Below are positions 24,982 to 35,921 of a stretch of 64,000 nt of DNA, in pieces; the stretch's first letter is position 1, and each line of letters begins with the position of its first letter. This stretch comes from Costus lasius (taxonomy: Eukaryota; Streptophyta; Magnoliopsida; Zingiberales; Costaceae). The notes beneath the pieces were generated by a model that saw nothing but the letters and a program-made list of their open reading frames with translations, did not search any database and had not been told where the DNA came from. Where the stretch lies: positions 45,172,507 to 45,236,506 of the forward strand of contig CM050449.1 of NCBI GenBank assembly GCA_027563935.2, written 5' to 3'. Both the position numbers and the translations under genes were made by a program.

Positions 24982-26527
24982 TGTATAGTCCCCTTCAAGG
25001 GGGGAGCGCAAGGGGGTGAAACCCTAAGGGTGGCGCATATAACATTTTCGCATGAAGATGCTAGGGTTTTCACCAAAATCGCATGTAATATATTCTTATG
25101 ATCAACTTCAAATGATTGAATGGATCAAGCGGAAGTTCATACCATAGCCATGAGTGGATGCGGCTTGGAAACAAAGACCAAGAGAGATCTTCTCCACAAG
25201 TGATGCACACAAGAAGAGAGATGGCTTCCTCTTGTTGATCTTTGTGCTAGCAAAGATCTTCAAGTGTCCTTTGCCGAATGGAAGGGATGAAAGATGAGAT
25301 CTAGCTCGGGCGAGAGCTCCACTTCTTCGTCCACGCCTTCTCCACACGCAAAAATTGCAAGAAGACAAGTGAAGTGAAGTCATGAACGTCTTGGCGTTAG
25401 GCGTTTTGAAGAAGAGGTCTTGATGACTTACCATAAATGGAAGCATGCACTCATAAACGACCAAAACGCCTTCACCCTTTCGAACCATGTGTTCACATAA
25501 GTGAACCGGTTCTCCCTTTTGGTTCAATTGCATTTGGTTCAAAGAAAACCAAATCAAATAAGCCCAAGCCATGCTCTAGATCATATCAAAACCCTATGGT
25601 TCCAGATCTAACCGTTTATCTCTTGATGCTCCTGATCTCACCGATCTAGCATCATCTCTCTCGATCGAAGCTTACCGATCTCAAGCCCTAATCAATCAAA
25701 CATGATCAGACCAAATCTCACTTACAATCAGAGATTAAATCCCTTTAAACTGAACCCAAATAATTCAGTCCACACAATCTGACTCAAGTAAGCCATATCT
25801 TCAAATTGTGCGACCCTGAGGGTTTCCTTTGCCACTGGATGTTCTTATTGGACAAGCGTGTCAAGCCTGTAGCTCCAATATGATGAGCATGATTAGATCA
25901 GATGAACATAGTCACCTGGGTATGGCCATACACTTTCTCAATCATCTCATTTAGGCGGGGGCCCCTTTAGAACATCACACTCCTTAAACAAGGAGACGGC
26001 AATCCTATATCTATCACTAGAGTCCTAACCGACTCATGATCATTATCCAAGATAGTCTATAATCATTCTTTTTCAAATGATATTGAACTACCTCAAAACA
26101 ATGACAATCATCATTTAGAAACACGAGTGATCTCAAGTCAGAGGACATGTGCCACTTGTTGCAAACAAGGATTATTCACATTGTGACAAGCAATTGAACA
26201 TCCTAGTAGGGTCTGTCCAGTACATCCAATGTACCCATGAGTCTACATCTTATTCCATGCTCGAAGCATCCTATAAGATTAGAGCACATATTAGTCTCAA
26301 TCATATCAAGGCTGTCTCATGTTCACCAAGATATCTCGACTAAGGACATTACAGCATGTCAGCCTAGCTGAACAGCATTGAGACATTATTCAGAAGCACA
26401 CTTATTGCAGCAGACAATGTAACATTCTGAATAACAACCATTGCCATTATAAACATAAGAGTTTATATACATGATACACATAGAATCCCAAGGCCTCAAA
26501 CATTAGCCTTAAGGGCATACCCCAACA
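24982..26527 (-). mobile_element. solo LTR of family 1
   Basis: A single 1,546-bp LTR in minus orientation (plus strand starts TGTATAGTCCCC and ends GCATACCCCAACA), flanked by TATAA at 24977-24981 and 26528-26532. There is no internal region. This is the expected product of recombination between the two LTRs of one inserted element. It lies inside the LTR of H-prime. It is shorter than the others and lacks the GATAAC...GTTATC block. Confidence 0.95.
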
Positions 26528-26613
26528 TATAAAGAGTAATAGTTCTATCAAAGTACATTCAAACAATGCCTGACCATGTCCATACATTGGTCTTTAGGGC
26601 ATATACACCAACA
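26528..26613 (-). repeat. H-prime 3' LTR, inner end
   Basis: It ends ATATACACCAACA on the plus strand, identical in its last bases to the family H LTR end at 14686, and is followed by the CTCGCACTTGCACTAAGACC primer tract region. It is the continuation of 24362-24981 across the solo LTR. Confidence 0.85.
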
Positions 26614-28501
26614 ATCTCGCACTTGCACTAAGACCAAGGACAACTGGTGTTTAGTCAGTTCCAATGTCTCTAGTATGACCCATTTAGCTTCCGCTGCGCC
26701 AGAGGCTAGGTCAGTGGGGTTTTCCAGATTGCTATCTGTGTTTATTTTAACAAATTTGATTATCATCCTTATTCATGATCTCTAAGATCAGATGATATGC
26801 TGTAGTACATACTTGAGCATTAAGTTCCTTTTCTTATGCTATGGCCCCAGTAATAACTATACTGGACCATCAAGCACTATGAACTAGATCAAGTTCAAAT
26901 GAATGAAGCTGCATCCTTGGCTGCCACAAGGAGCTGCAATGTACTCAGCCTTATTTGTAGAATCTTGCCACTTTGGTTTGCTTAATGTTCTTTCACCATA
27001 CAACACCATAACAAGGCAAAGCGCAAATCCTGGCTGTGATCAATAGTCACTAGACTGGAACGAAGTGTCAGTGTACCCTTGTACACAAAATTCTTTCCTG
27101 TCTATCATAGACTAGACTCCAATCCTTTATACTTCCCAAGTATATATATAAGGATTGCTTTCACAGCTATCTAGTGTTTAAACACTAAGATCTGATTGAA
27201 ACTTGCTGGCTATGCTCCAAGCATTTGCCACAAATGGTCTTGAGTATATTATTCAAAACATGATCCATCCTACATACCATGTATCAGGACTTTGGACCCA
27301 TGTTAATACTCTCCAGCTGTGTCACAGGACACGACATGTTTGAGAGATTCAGACCATATCTTCCTGGAAGGTATTAATATTTGGAATCATCCAATATAAA
27401 CCTCTCCAGAAACTCTTGGATGAACATAGATTGACTAAAAGGGCAATGACTTTCTCGGATCTCTATCTATAGATCCTCATGCCTAGGATGTAGGCATCAT
27501 TCCCTAGACCATTCTTCTCGGAATATATATCTTCCTGTTCTTCACCATGTGAAGAGCTGAAATGTCATTCCATGTGAGGAGAATATCATCAATCATCTAG
27601 AACAAGAAATACTATTAAGGTGCTCCCACTGAACTTCTTGTAAACACAGGCTATTTCAAACATGCTTGCATAACATCATGTATATCTATATGGCCTTGAT
27701 ATGAAAACCTTCTGGCTATTTCCTTATAGATATCTTTTCAGATGTCCATGCAAGAAAAGTAGTTATCATAACAAGATGCCATAATTGATCATGCAATTAT
27801 AACAAGCAGATCCCTAATCGACTTAAAGCTTAGCTATTGGTGAAAATTTCATTATTATCCACCCAGTGGATTTGCCTGAAATTATTGTTCACTAGCTTGT
27901 CCTTTAAGGTAACTATGTTACCTTCCATGTCTATCTTCCTAGAAGATTTATTGTAGCCTGTGGGAATTACCCCTTTTGGCAGCTCATCCAAGTCCCAGAC
28001 TTGATTAGCAGACATGGAGTCCATTATGGTTCTTATGGCCCTTAGCCATTTCTTGGAATCTGGTCCATCGACCGCTTCCATTTCCTCATAAGTCTTAGGT
28101 TCATGCTTGATGAAAAAATTCGTCATGCCCAGCATATCGAATCGATCCAGACTTATGTTGTTCCTGTGTTACTTGAACCCTCAGGTTGACTTTCAACCTA
28201 TATGTGAGATTTTGCTCTCCATGTGTGTCTAGTTATATTGTGGTTGATTATGGACCTTGTCCAAATCAAATCTACTCCCACTAGCTTCTTTCAAAAGAAA
28301 TACTTTCTCAAGAAAGACAGTTCTTTAAGCAACAAATAATTTGTTCTCCTTGGGATAGAATTAGCACTCTATAGTGCACCACAAACACATACTTTTGAAT
28401 CACTGCACATTACATTCCCAATTCCATTGAAGAAATGAGATATTTGCAGTTCGCAACTCAAAAGTTAACTTAGACATTTTCTTATGGAGTGGCAGTACAT
28501 C
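26614..28501 (-). pseudogene. H-prime copia RNase H and RT, degenerate
   Basis: Decayed minus-strand pol. RNase H and RT motifs can be followed as scattered fragments. The best open piece (27830-28135) carries an RT N-terminal segment with SMSANQVWDL, PKGVIPTGY, KIDMEGN and related words aligning to the family 1 RT. Multiple stops and frameshifts break it. It is cut by copia C at 28502 and continues as integrase at 37597. It is much more decayed than the H copy at 14687-15302. Confidence 0.85.
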
Positions 28502-30180
28502 TGTTGGGGGTATGCCCTTAAGGCTAATGTTTGAGGCCTTGGGATTGTAACAGTATCATGTATAAATTTTTATGTTTATAAAGGCATGGTTGTTATTCAG
28601 TTTGTTACCTTGTCTGCTGTAATAAGTGTACTTCTGAATAATGTCTCAAAGCTGTTCAGCTAGGCTGACATGAAGTAAAGTCCTTAGTCGAGATATCTTG
28701 GTGAACATGAGACAACCTTGATATGATTGAGACTAATATGTGTTCTAATCTTATAGGATGCTTCGAGCACGGAATAAGATGTAGACTCATGGGTACATTG
28801 GATGTACTGGACAGACCCTACTAGGATATTCAATTGCTTGTCACAATGTGAATATTCCTTGATTGCGACAAGTGGCACATTTCCTCTGACTTGAGATCAC
28901 TTGTGTTTTCTAAATGATGATTGTCATTGTTTTGAGGTAGTTCAATATCATTTGAAACATAATGGTTATAGACTATCTTGGATGGTGAGCTTGAGTCAGG
29001 TTAGGGCACTAGTGATAGACATAGGATTGCCGTCTCCTTGTTTAAGGAGTGTGATGTTCTAAAGGGGCCCCCTGGATGAGATGATTGAGAATAGTGTATG
29101 GCCATACCCAGATGACTATGTTCATCTGATCTAATCATGCTCATCATATTGGAGTTACAAGCTTGACACGCTTGTCCAATAAGAACATCCAGTGGCAAAG
29201 GAAATATGCATGCCTTGTGAGTTGATTCACACTTGTGCTGTGGTTTGGGTGTAGTCTTGGAAGACTCTTTTCTTTATATCGGGAGACAGTGATGTGTTGC
29301 TAGATACCCCTCACTGATCGTGATAACGTGAGTTATCGTTACTGACATTTAAAGGAAACCCTCAGGGTCGCACAATTTGATGATATGGCTTACTTAAGTC
29401 AGATCGTGTGGACTGAATTGTTCAGGTTCAGTTTAAAGGGATTTAATCTCTGATTGTAAGTGAGATCTGGTCTGATCATGTTTGATTGATTAGGGCTTAA
29501 GATCGGTAAGCTTCGATTGAGAGAATGGATGCTGGATCGGTGAGATCAAGAGCATCAGGAGATCAACGGTTAGATCTGGAGCCTTAGGGTTTAATTTGGT
29601 CTAGACCATGTTGCTTGGCTTATTTGGTCTTTGAACCAGACCAACATGAACCGGCTCATAAATGAGCGCATGGTTCAAAAGTGAAGTGGTTTTGCGAAGG
29701 GGTAAACCCATGATCGCATGAAGAGAAGTGGCATGCTATTTTTAGATAGCACTTCTCTTACGTGACCACATCTCACGTTCACGCCTCTCCTCTCTTCGTT
29801 CGTCGCCTTGTCTCTTGCTCTTGACGAGAGAACATTCGGGTGGTGAAGAGTTTGACGAGAAGAGGAGAAAAAAAAAAATCGCCAAGCCAAGACATCTCTT
29901 CCCTTCCACTCGACAAGGACATCTTTGGGCCTTGCTAGCACAAGGATCGCAAGGAGGAGTAGGCGACATCAATTGTGTGCGTCACCTCTGGAGAAGATCC
30001 AGTTCGGTCTTTGCTTCCAAGGCGCCATCTAGAAATGGCTATGGTATGATCCTTCTCTATATGCAATTGGGTCATTTTTGTTAATCATACAGCATGCAAG
30101 ATCTAGAAACCCCCTTTCCGCTGCCTTCATTCCCATATGCGCCTATGAGATAGGGTTTCGCCCCCTTGTGGGGACCTTCA
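28502..30180 (+). repeat. 5' LTR of copia C
   Basis: TGTTGGGGGTATGCCC to GGGGACCTTCA. An LTR hairpin has outer arms AAGAGAAGT (29721-29729) and ACTTCTCTT (29751-29759) and inner arms GCTAT/ATAGC. A possible TATA element (CTTTATATC) lies near 29272-29280; the transcription start was not determined. Confidence 0.96.
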
Positions 30181-32016
30181 AATTGGTATCAGAGCCATGG
30201 TTAACGCATGTTTTATGATTGCTTAAGCCATTTTGTGATCCTTGTTTGCGAACTCATGATTAGATCTAAGGTTACATGCGATACATCTTGTATATGTTAG
30301 TTGGCGAAAATGCATTGCATAGTTTCTCCTTTGCGCATGTATGTGGCGCATCTAATGTTTTTCTCAAAACTATATTACATGCGCGATTCACACTAGATCT
30401 AAGCTGTCCCTGCTAAAAACCCTTAGACGGGTTGATGGGGTTGAAGTCATCCTCTAGGATAGATCCAATAGTCTGATCAGACCCTCTGACAGCCTAGATG
30501 GGTCGACCAGATGGCACCCATGCGCAAGCATGAGGTGGCTATAGGTCGACTGCATCACAGGCGTGTAGCGAGGTCTGGTTGAGACAACTGGTGAACGCAT
30601 ATGAGTTAGGCCCGGGTTCACACCCGCTTGCCAGAACTCATGATGGTTGTTCAGCCCTTGGCGCATGCATAGTTGACCACTGGGTCGACTCAAGTCAGTT
30701 AGGACTTGGTGCATGCAAGGGCAGTGGATCTGACTAGACATGATGAGTGGATCCCTATCAATGGACCGTTGTAAGGTTGTAGGGCACATAAGGAAAAATA
30801 AAATTGATCTCAATGGGGTTTTTCAAAACATTTTATTTTTCATGATTGGATCAAATGATGTATGATGCCATATGCATGTTTATTTATTCTTATGTGGGCT
30901 GCCCATGTTAAATGTGTGCTGTGCTGGGGCCTGCGTGCCTGGAAATTATTTTGTAAATTAATTTTTAATTGTGATCTGCGCATCACCTTGTACTTAATTT
31001 AGAAAATGTAATTGACCTGCGTGTCAATCTTGTCTAGATAGATTAATTTGTAAGTTAATCAGACAAGAGCACAGAGCACACTTGGCAGAGGCGCATGCAG
31101 CAGTGGCTTGACCAGGTGGGAGGTCCAGGGTTCGACTCTGGGACCAGGCGCATTTTCCCTAGTGGGCGCACCTCAGCTGCAAATGGCGCTTAGGCCCTGG
31201 TTTGGGCCAGATGAGCAGCAAAAGCCCCATGAAGAAAAGCAAGTGAAGACTTAAGTTCTTAAGGTCTTACTAGGGCTATGGGCTTTTACCACATAAGATC
31301 CATGCTTTCTTTTATTGTTTAAATTAGTAGAACAGCATGATTTATTTATCTTCAGTTATCACCATAGGAATTGCATGATAGTGATGAAGATAAAAGACCG
31401 TTAAAATCCAACGCTAAAATATCAAGCTCGTAAGCCTTCTGACGCGAAACCTCACTGTTCTGATTATCGTTGGAGCCATGTTGTACCCACTCAGTGGGCA
31501 CATCCATCTATCTTCAGACGGTGCGGGATTACACCTGCGTGTTACAGAGAAGGGATTTATCGCTTCTCGTTGCTCAGCATAGCACGTGGTGGTCCAGGGA
31601 GTAGGTCGGGTAAGCTTGACCATGCAGGCTACATATGTGGCGCATATGGTAGCACATGGAGGCAGCCATCTGTGGGGTCAGAGACTGTGTTGTACCAACT
31701 CAGTTGGCACAGTCTGCTGGATTGCCCAGATGAAGGGGAATCGCACGGGTTGGCGATTGGCTAGGGCAGCCTACCAGAGATTAGTGCTTGTACTCTCTGT
31801 GCATCTTATCTCGCCTGAGCGGGACGCGGAGACCAAGTATGAAATCTGGATCCCATCTCACTAAAAGAGTTCTACTCTTTCGGGCTGTTTTGCTGGATTT
31901 TTCAGCCAGATAAAATAGTGAGAAAAAGAATCATTCTTAAGTCCTGATTGATTCTTAACATTGATACTGACCTTGCTGTTCTTGCATTGTTGTAGATTCC
32001 TGCAGCAACGAACACC
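30181..32016 (+). promoter_or_regulatory. copia C PBS and untranslated leader
   Basis: PBS TGGTATCAGAGCC directly follows the LTR. The leader holds the stem-loop array (30928-31138) and the UCA-triloop pair (31486-31498 and 31695-31707). A candidate intron runs from GTATGA at 31837 to AG at 31995, with branch-point match TACTGAC upstream of the pyrimidine-rich TTGCTGTTCTTGC. The gag ATG is 22 bases after the AG. Confidence 0.85.
30928..31138 (+). other. leader stem-loop array and tRNA-like module, copy C
   Basis: SL-a GGC/GCC with loop CTGCGT (30928-30939); SL-b GTGAT/ATCAC with loop CTGCGC (30971-30986); SL-c ATTGAC/GTCAAT with loop CTGCGT (31011-31028); SL-d 31029-31067. A-box match 31083-31093; B-box match 31129-31138 in the loop of a GGTCCAG/CTGG-type arm. 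Confidence 0.74.
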
Positions 32017-35000
32017 ATGAACTTCAATGTGCAATCCCTACTGGAAAGGGAGAAGTTTGCTGGGCCAAACTTCTCAGACTGGTTCGGACCCCTTAAGATC
32101 GTTCTTAAGGCAGAGAGGAAACTGTATGTCCTCGAGACGGCGATACCGCCTCAGCCCGCTCCGAACGCCGCAAGGGCGGTTCGGGAAGCTTATGAAAAGC
32201 ACGTCAATGATAGCATTGATGTCGCTTGCCTGATGCTAGCGTCTATGACGCCACCGCTGCAGCGTCAGCATGAGGATATGTCTGCAATAGACATGATAGC
32301 AAACCTCAAAATGCTGTATGCTGCACAGGCGAGGACAGAACGCTATAATCTGACAAAGCTGTTCTTTCAGAGCAAACTGGCTGAAGGGAGCCCAGTAGGA
32401 GCTCACGTGCTCAAGATGATTGGGCACAAGGAGGCTCTAGAGAAACTGGGGCATACCATCAATCAGGAGCTTGCTGTAGAAATTATTCTGCAGTCTCTCC
32501 CGCCCTCTTTCGATGCGTTCATTATTAACTTTAATATGAACAAAATCGATTGTACTCCGGCAGAGCTGCTGAATATGCTCTTGACTACTGAGGAGACTCT
32601 GAAGGGAAAGCCTTCAACCTCTGTCTTGATGGTTCCTTCGAGGAACAAGAAGAAGGGGAAGAAGGGCAAAGCCCCTGTCAAGAGTTACAGCAAGGCTCTG
32701 AAACAAAAGGTTAAGCGGTCAAAGGAATACAGATGTTTCCACTGTGGCCAGCTGGGTCACTGGAAAAAGGACTGTAAAGCGCTCCAAGGAGATAAGAGGG
32801 GAAGCTTCGCTTCTGGCTCAGGTATATACGTGACGGAAGTCATGGTTTCATCTTCTTCTATATCATGGGTGTTGGACACTGCATGTGGAGTTCACATTTG
32901 TTCAAATGTACAGGAACTCAAGAGAAGAAGACAGGTGGGACAGCATGAGGTGGACCTACGCGTTGGAAACGGGGCACGGGTTGCTGCTGTTGCTGTAGGA
33001 AACTATTTCATTTCTTTACCATCTGGACTTGTATTGGAACTAGACAATTGTTACTTTGTTCCCAGTATTACTAAAAATATTATCTCTATTCCTGCTCTTG
33101 TCAGGAAGGGGTTTTCCTTTGAATGCAATATTTCAAAGTGTGTTTTGTCTTTAGATAATATTATTTATGCAACTGGTTCAATTAACAATGGGTTATTCAT
33201 GTTGGACATGGAATGTTCTATACAAAATATTGATATTAAGAAAGCCAAGTATGCTGATGACAGCACCTTGCTATGGCATAGTCGTTTAGGCCATATTAAC
33301 AAGAAGCGCATTAAGCGGTTGCATGATAATGGACTGCTGGGATCATTCTCCTATGAGGAGATTGATACATGCAAGGCTTGTTTAATGGGTAAAATGACGA
33401 AGTCACCTTTTCCTAATAAAGGTCAAAGGGCTTCAGGTTTACTTGACCTTATACACAGTGATGTGTGTGGGCCATTTAGTAAACATGCCAGAGGTGGCTA
33501 TCAGTACTTCATATCCTTTACTGATGATTTCAGTAGATATGGGTATGTCTATCTGATGAGACATAAAAGTGAATCTTTTGACAAGTTCAAAGAGTTCAAG
33601 AATGAAGTACAGAATCAGCTAGGCCGAAATATCAAGGCACTTCGTTCTGATCGAGGTGGAGAATACCTAAGTCGAGAATTTACTGACTATCTGAAGGAGT
33701 GTGGGATTATCTCACAGCTCACTCCACCAGGAACACCCCAATGGAATGGTGTATCCGAGAGGAGAAATAGAACGTTACTTGATATGGTTCGTTCTATGAT
33801 GAGTCAGGCTACTCTTCCATATTCCTTTTGGGGATTTGCACTGGAAACAGCTGCAAAGGTACTAAACCGAGTGCCATCCAAGGCAGTTTCTAAGACTCCA
33901 TATGAGTTATGGTATGGGAAACAGCCGAGCTTGACATTTATCAGGATCTGGGGCTGCGAGGCTTATGTCAAAAAGCTCGCCTCTGGGAAACTAGAGAGCA
34001 GATCTGACAAATGTATCTTTGTCGGTTACCCTAAGGAAACTAAGGGTTATTATTTCTTCGATCCCAAAGAGAACAAGGTATTTGTTGCTCGGACGGCCAT
34101 ATTTCTTGAGAAGGAGTTTCTTCTGCAAGAGGCCAGTGGGAGAGAAATAAAGCTGGATGAGAATCCAGAGGAAGGACAAAGTAGTCAAGCACAGTTGGAT
34201 GAGCCTGAGCCGGTGGATCAGGTTATTGAACAACCTGAGGCTCAGATATCACGGGAACCGCGAAGATCGGGAAGGATCCGTCGACAGCCTGAGCGCTATG
34301 ACGGAGTCTACATCATTGATAATGATGAACCCCTCACTTATGCGGATGCGGTCAGTGGACCGGAGTCAGCTAGATGGCTTGAAGCTATGCGAGCCGAGAT
34401 GGACTCCATGTCAGATAACCAAGTCTGGGATTTGGTTGATCCGCCTCCGGGAGTAATCCCTATAGGCTGTAAATGGATCTTCAAGAAGAAGATTGACATG
34501 GATGGTAACGTAGTTACCTATAAAGGCAGGCTAGTTGCAAAAGGTTTCAAACAAATCTACGGGATAGATTATGATGAAACTTTCTCACCTGTAGCCATGT
34601 TTAAGTCTATTCGGATTCTTTTCGCGATAGCAGCATATTACGATTATGAGATTTGGCAAATGGATGTGAAAACAGCTTTCTTGAATGGAAATCTGGATGA
34701 GGATGTGTATATGACACAACCAGAAGGTTTCACTAATCCATCAGATCGTCATAAAATATGCAAGTTAAAGAAGTCCATTTATGGACTTAAACAAGCATCA
34801 AGAAGCTGGAATATTCGTTTTGATGAATCAGTCACTGAATTTGGTTTCATCAAGAACGAGGATGACCCGTGTGTATATAAGAGGTTTAGTGGGAGCGTGA
34901 TTACTTTCCTAGTCCTCTACGTCGATGATATCTTGATCATTGGAAATGACATTCCTGAAATGCATGCCGTAAAGGCATGGTTGAGGAAATGTTTCCAAAT

Positions 35001-35901
35001 GAAAGATCTAGGAGAAGCAGCCTATGTGTTAGGTGTGAAGATCTACAGAGATAGATCTAAGAGGCTTCTCAGGCCGTGCCAGAGTACTTACATCAATAAG
35101 GTCCTGGAGAGATTTCATTTAGAGAATTCTAAAAGAGGATATCTTCCAGTCAGACATGGTCTGAATCTTTCGAAGAGTCAGTGTCCACAAACACAGACTG
35201 AGAAAGATGAAATGGACAATACGCCTTATGCTTCGGCTATTGGGTCCATTATGTATGCGATGTTGTGTACTCGCCCAGACGTCGCTTACGGGTTAAGCGT
35301 GACCAGTCGGTTCCAAAGTAATCCAGGTCAGGCACACTGGATTGCGGTCAAGAACATTTTAAAATATCTGCGGAGGACCAAAGATATGTTCTTGATATAT
35401 GGTGGTCAGGAAGAACCCAGTATTGAAGGATATACTGACGCTTCGTTCTAGTCGGACCAGGATGATTTCCGATCGCAATCAGGCTATGTTTTTAGCTTGA
35501 ATGGAGGAGCAGTGGTGTGGAAGAGTTTCAAACAGTCAATCGTTGCTGATTCCACAACAGAAGCCGAGTATGTTGCAGCCTCGGAAGCATTCAAGGAGGC
35601 AGTGTGGATTCGTAAGTTCGTGAGAGAACTTGGTGTCGTTCCTTCGAGTGCAGATCCTTTGGTTATCTTCTGTGATAACACTGGAGCAATCGCACAAGCA
35701 AAGGAACCACGGTCGCACCAGAAGTCCAAGCACATACAGAGACGGTTTCATTTGATCAGGGAGATCATTGATCGTGGCGAGATCAAAGTCTGCAAGGTAC
35801 ATACAGATGACAATCTGGCAGACCCACTTACTAAGCCTCTGGCGCAGCAGAAGCATGAGAAGCACTGTAATAATATGGGTTTGAGATTCCTCAACCATTA
35901 G
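32017..35901 (+). pseudogene. copia C gag-pol, single nonsense codon in RNase H
   Basis: One frame encodes Gag, protease, integrase, RT and RNase H. Residues: UBN2-like Gag about 10-200; a Lys-rich stretch 211-237; CCHC knuckle C240, C243, H248, C253; protease active site D287-T288-A289 (Ala where Gly is usual); integrase zinc site H421, H426, C452, C455 and catalytic D482, D545, E581 (35 residues between D545 and E581); a PRRSGRIRRQP linker near 748; RT from about 785 with YVDD at 968-971; RNase H starting at GYTDASF. A TAG at 35449-35451 replaces Gln within the first RNase H motif. The rest (TEAEY, FCDN, RSKHIQRRF) is open to the TAG at 35899-35901. Everything upstream of RNase H could still be made. 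Confidence 0.95.
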
Positions 35902-35921
35902 ATTAAGTGCAAGTGGGAGAT

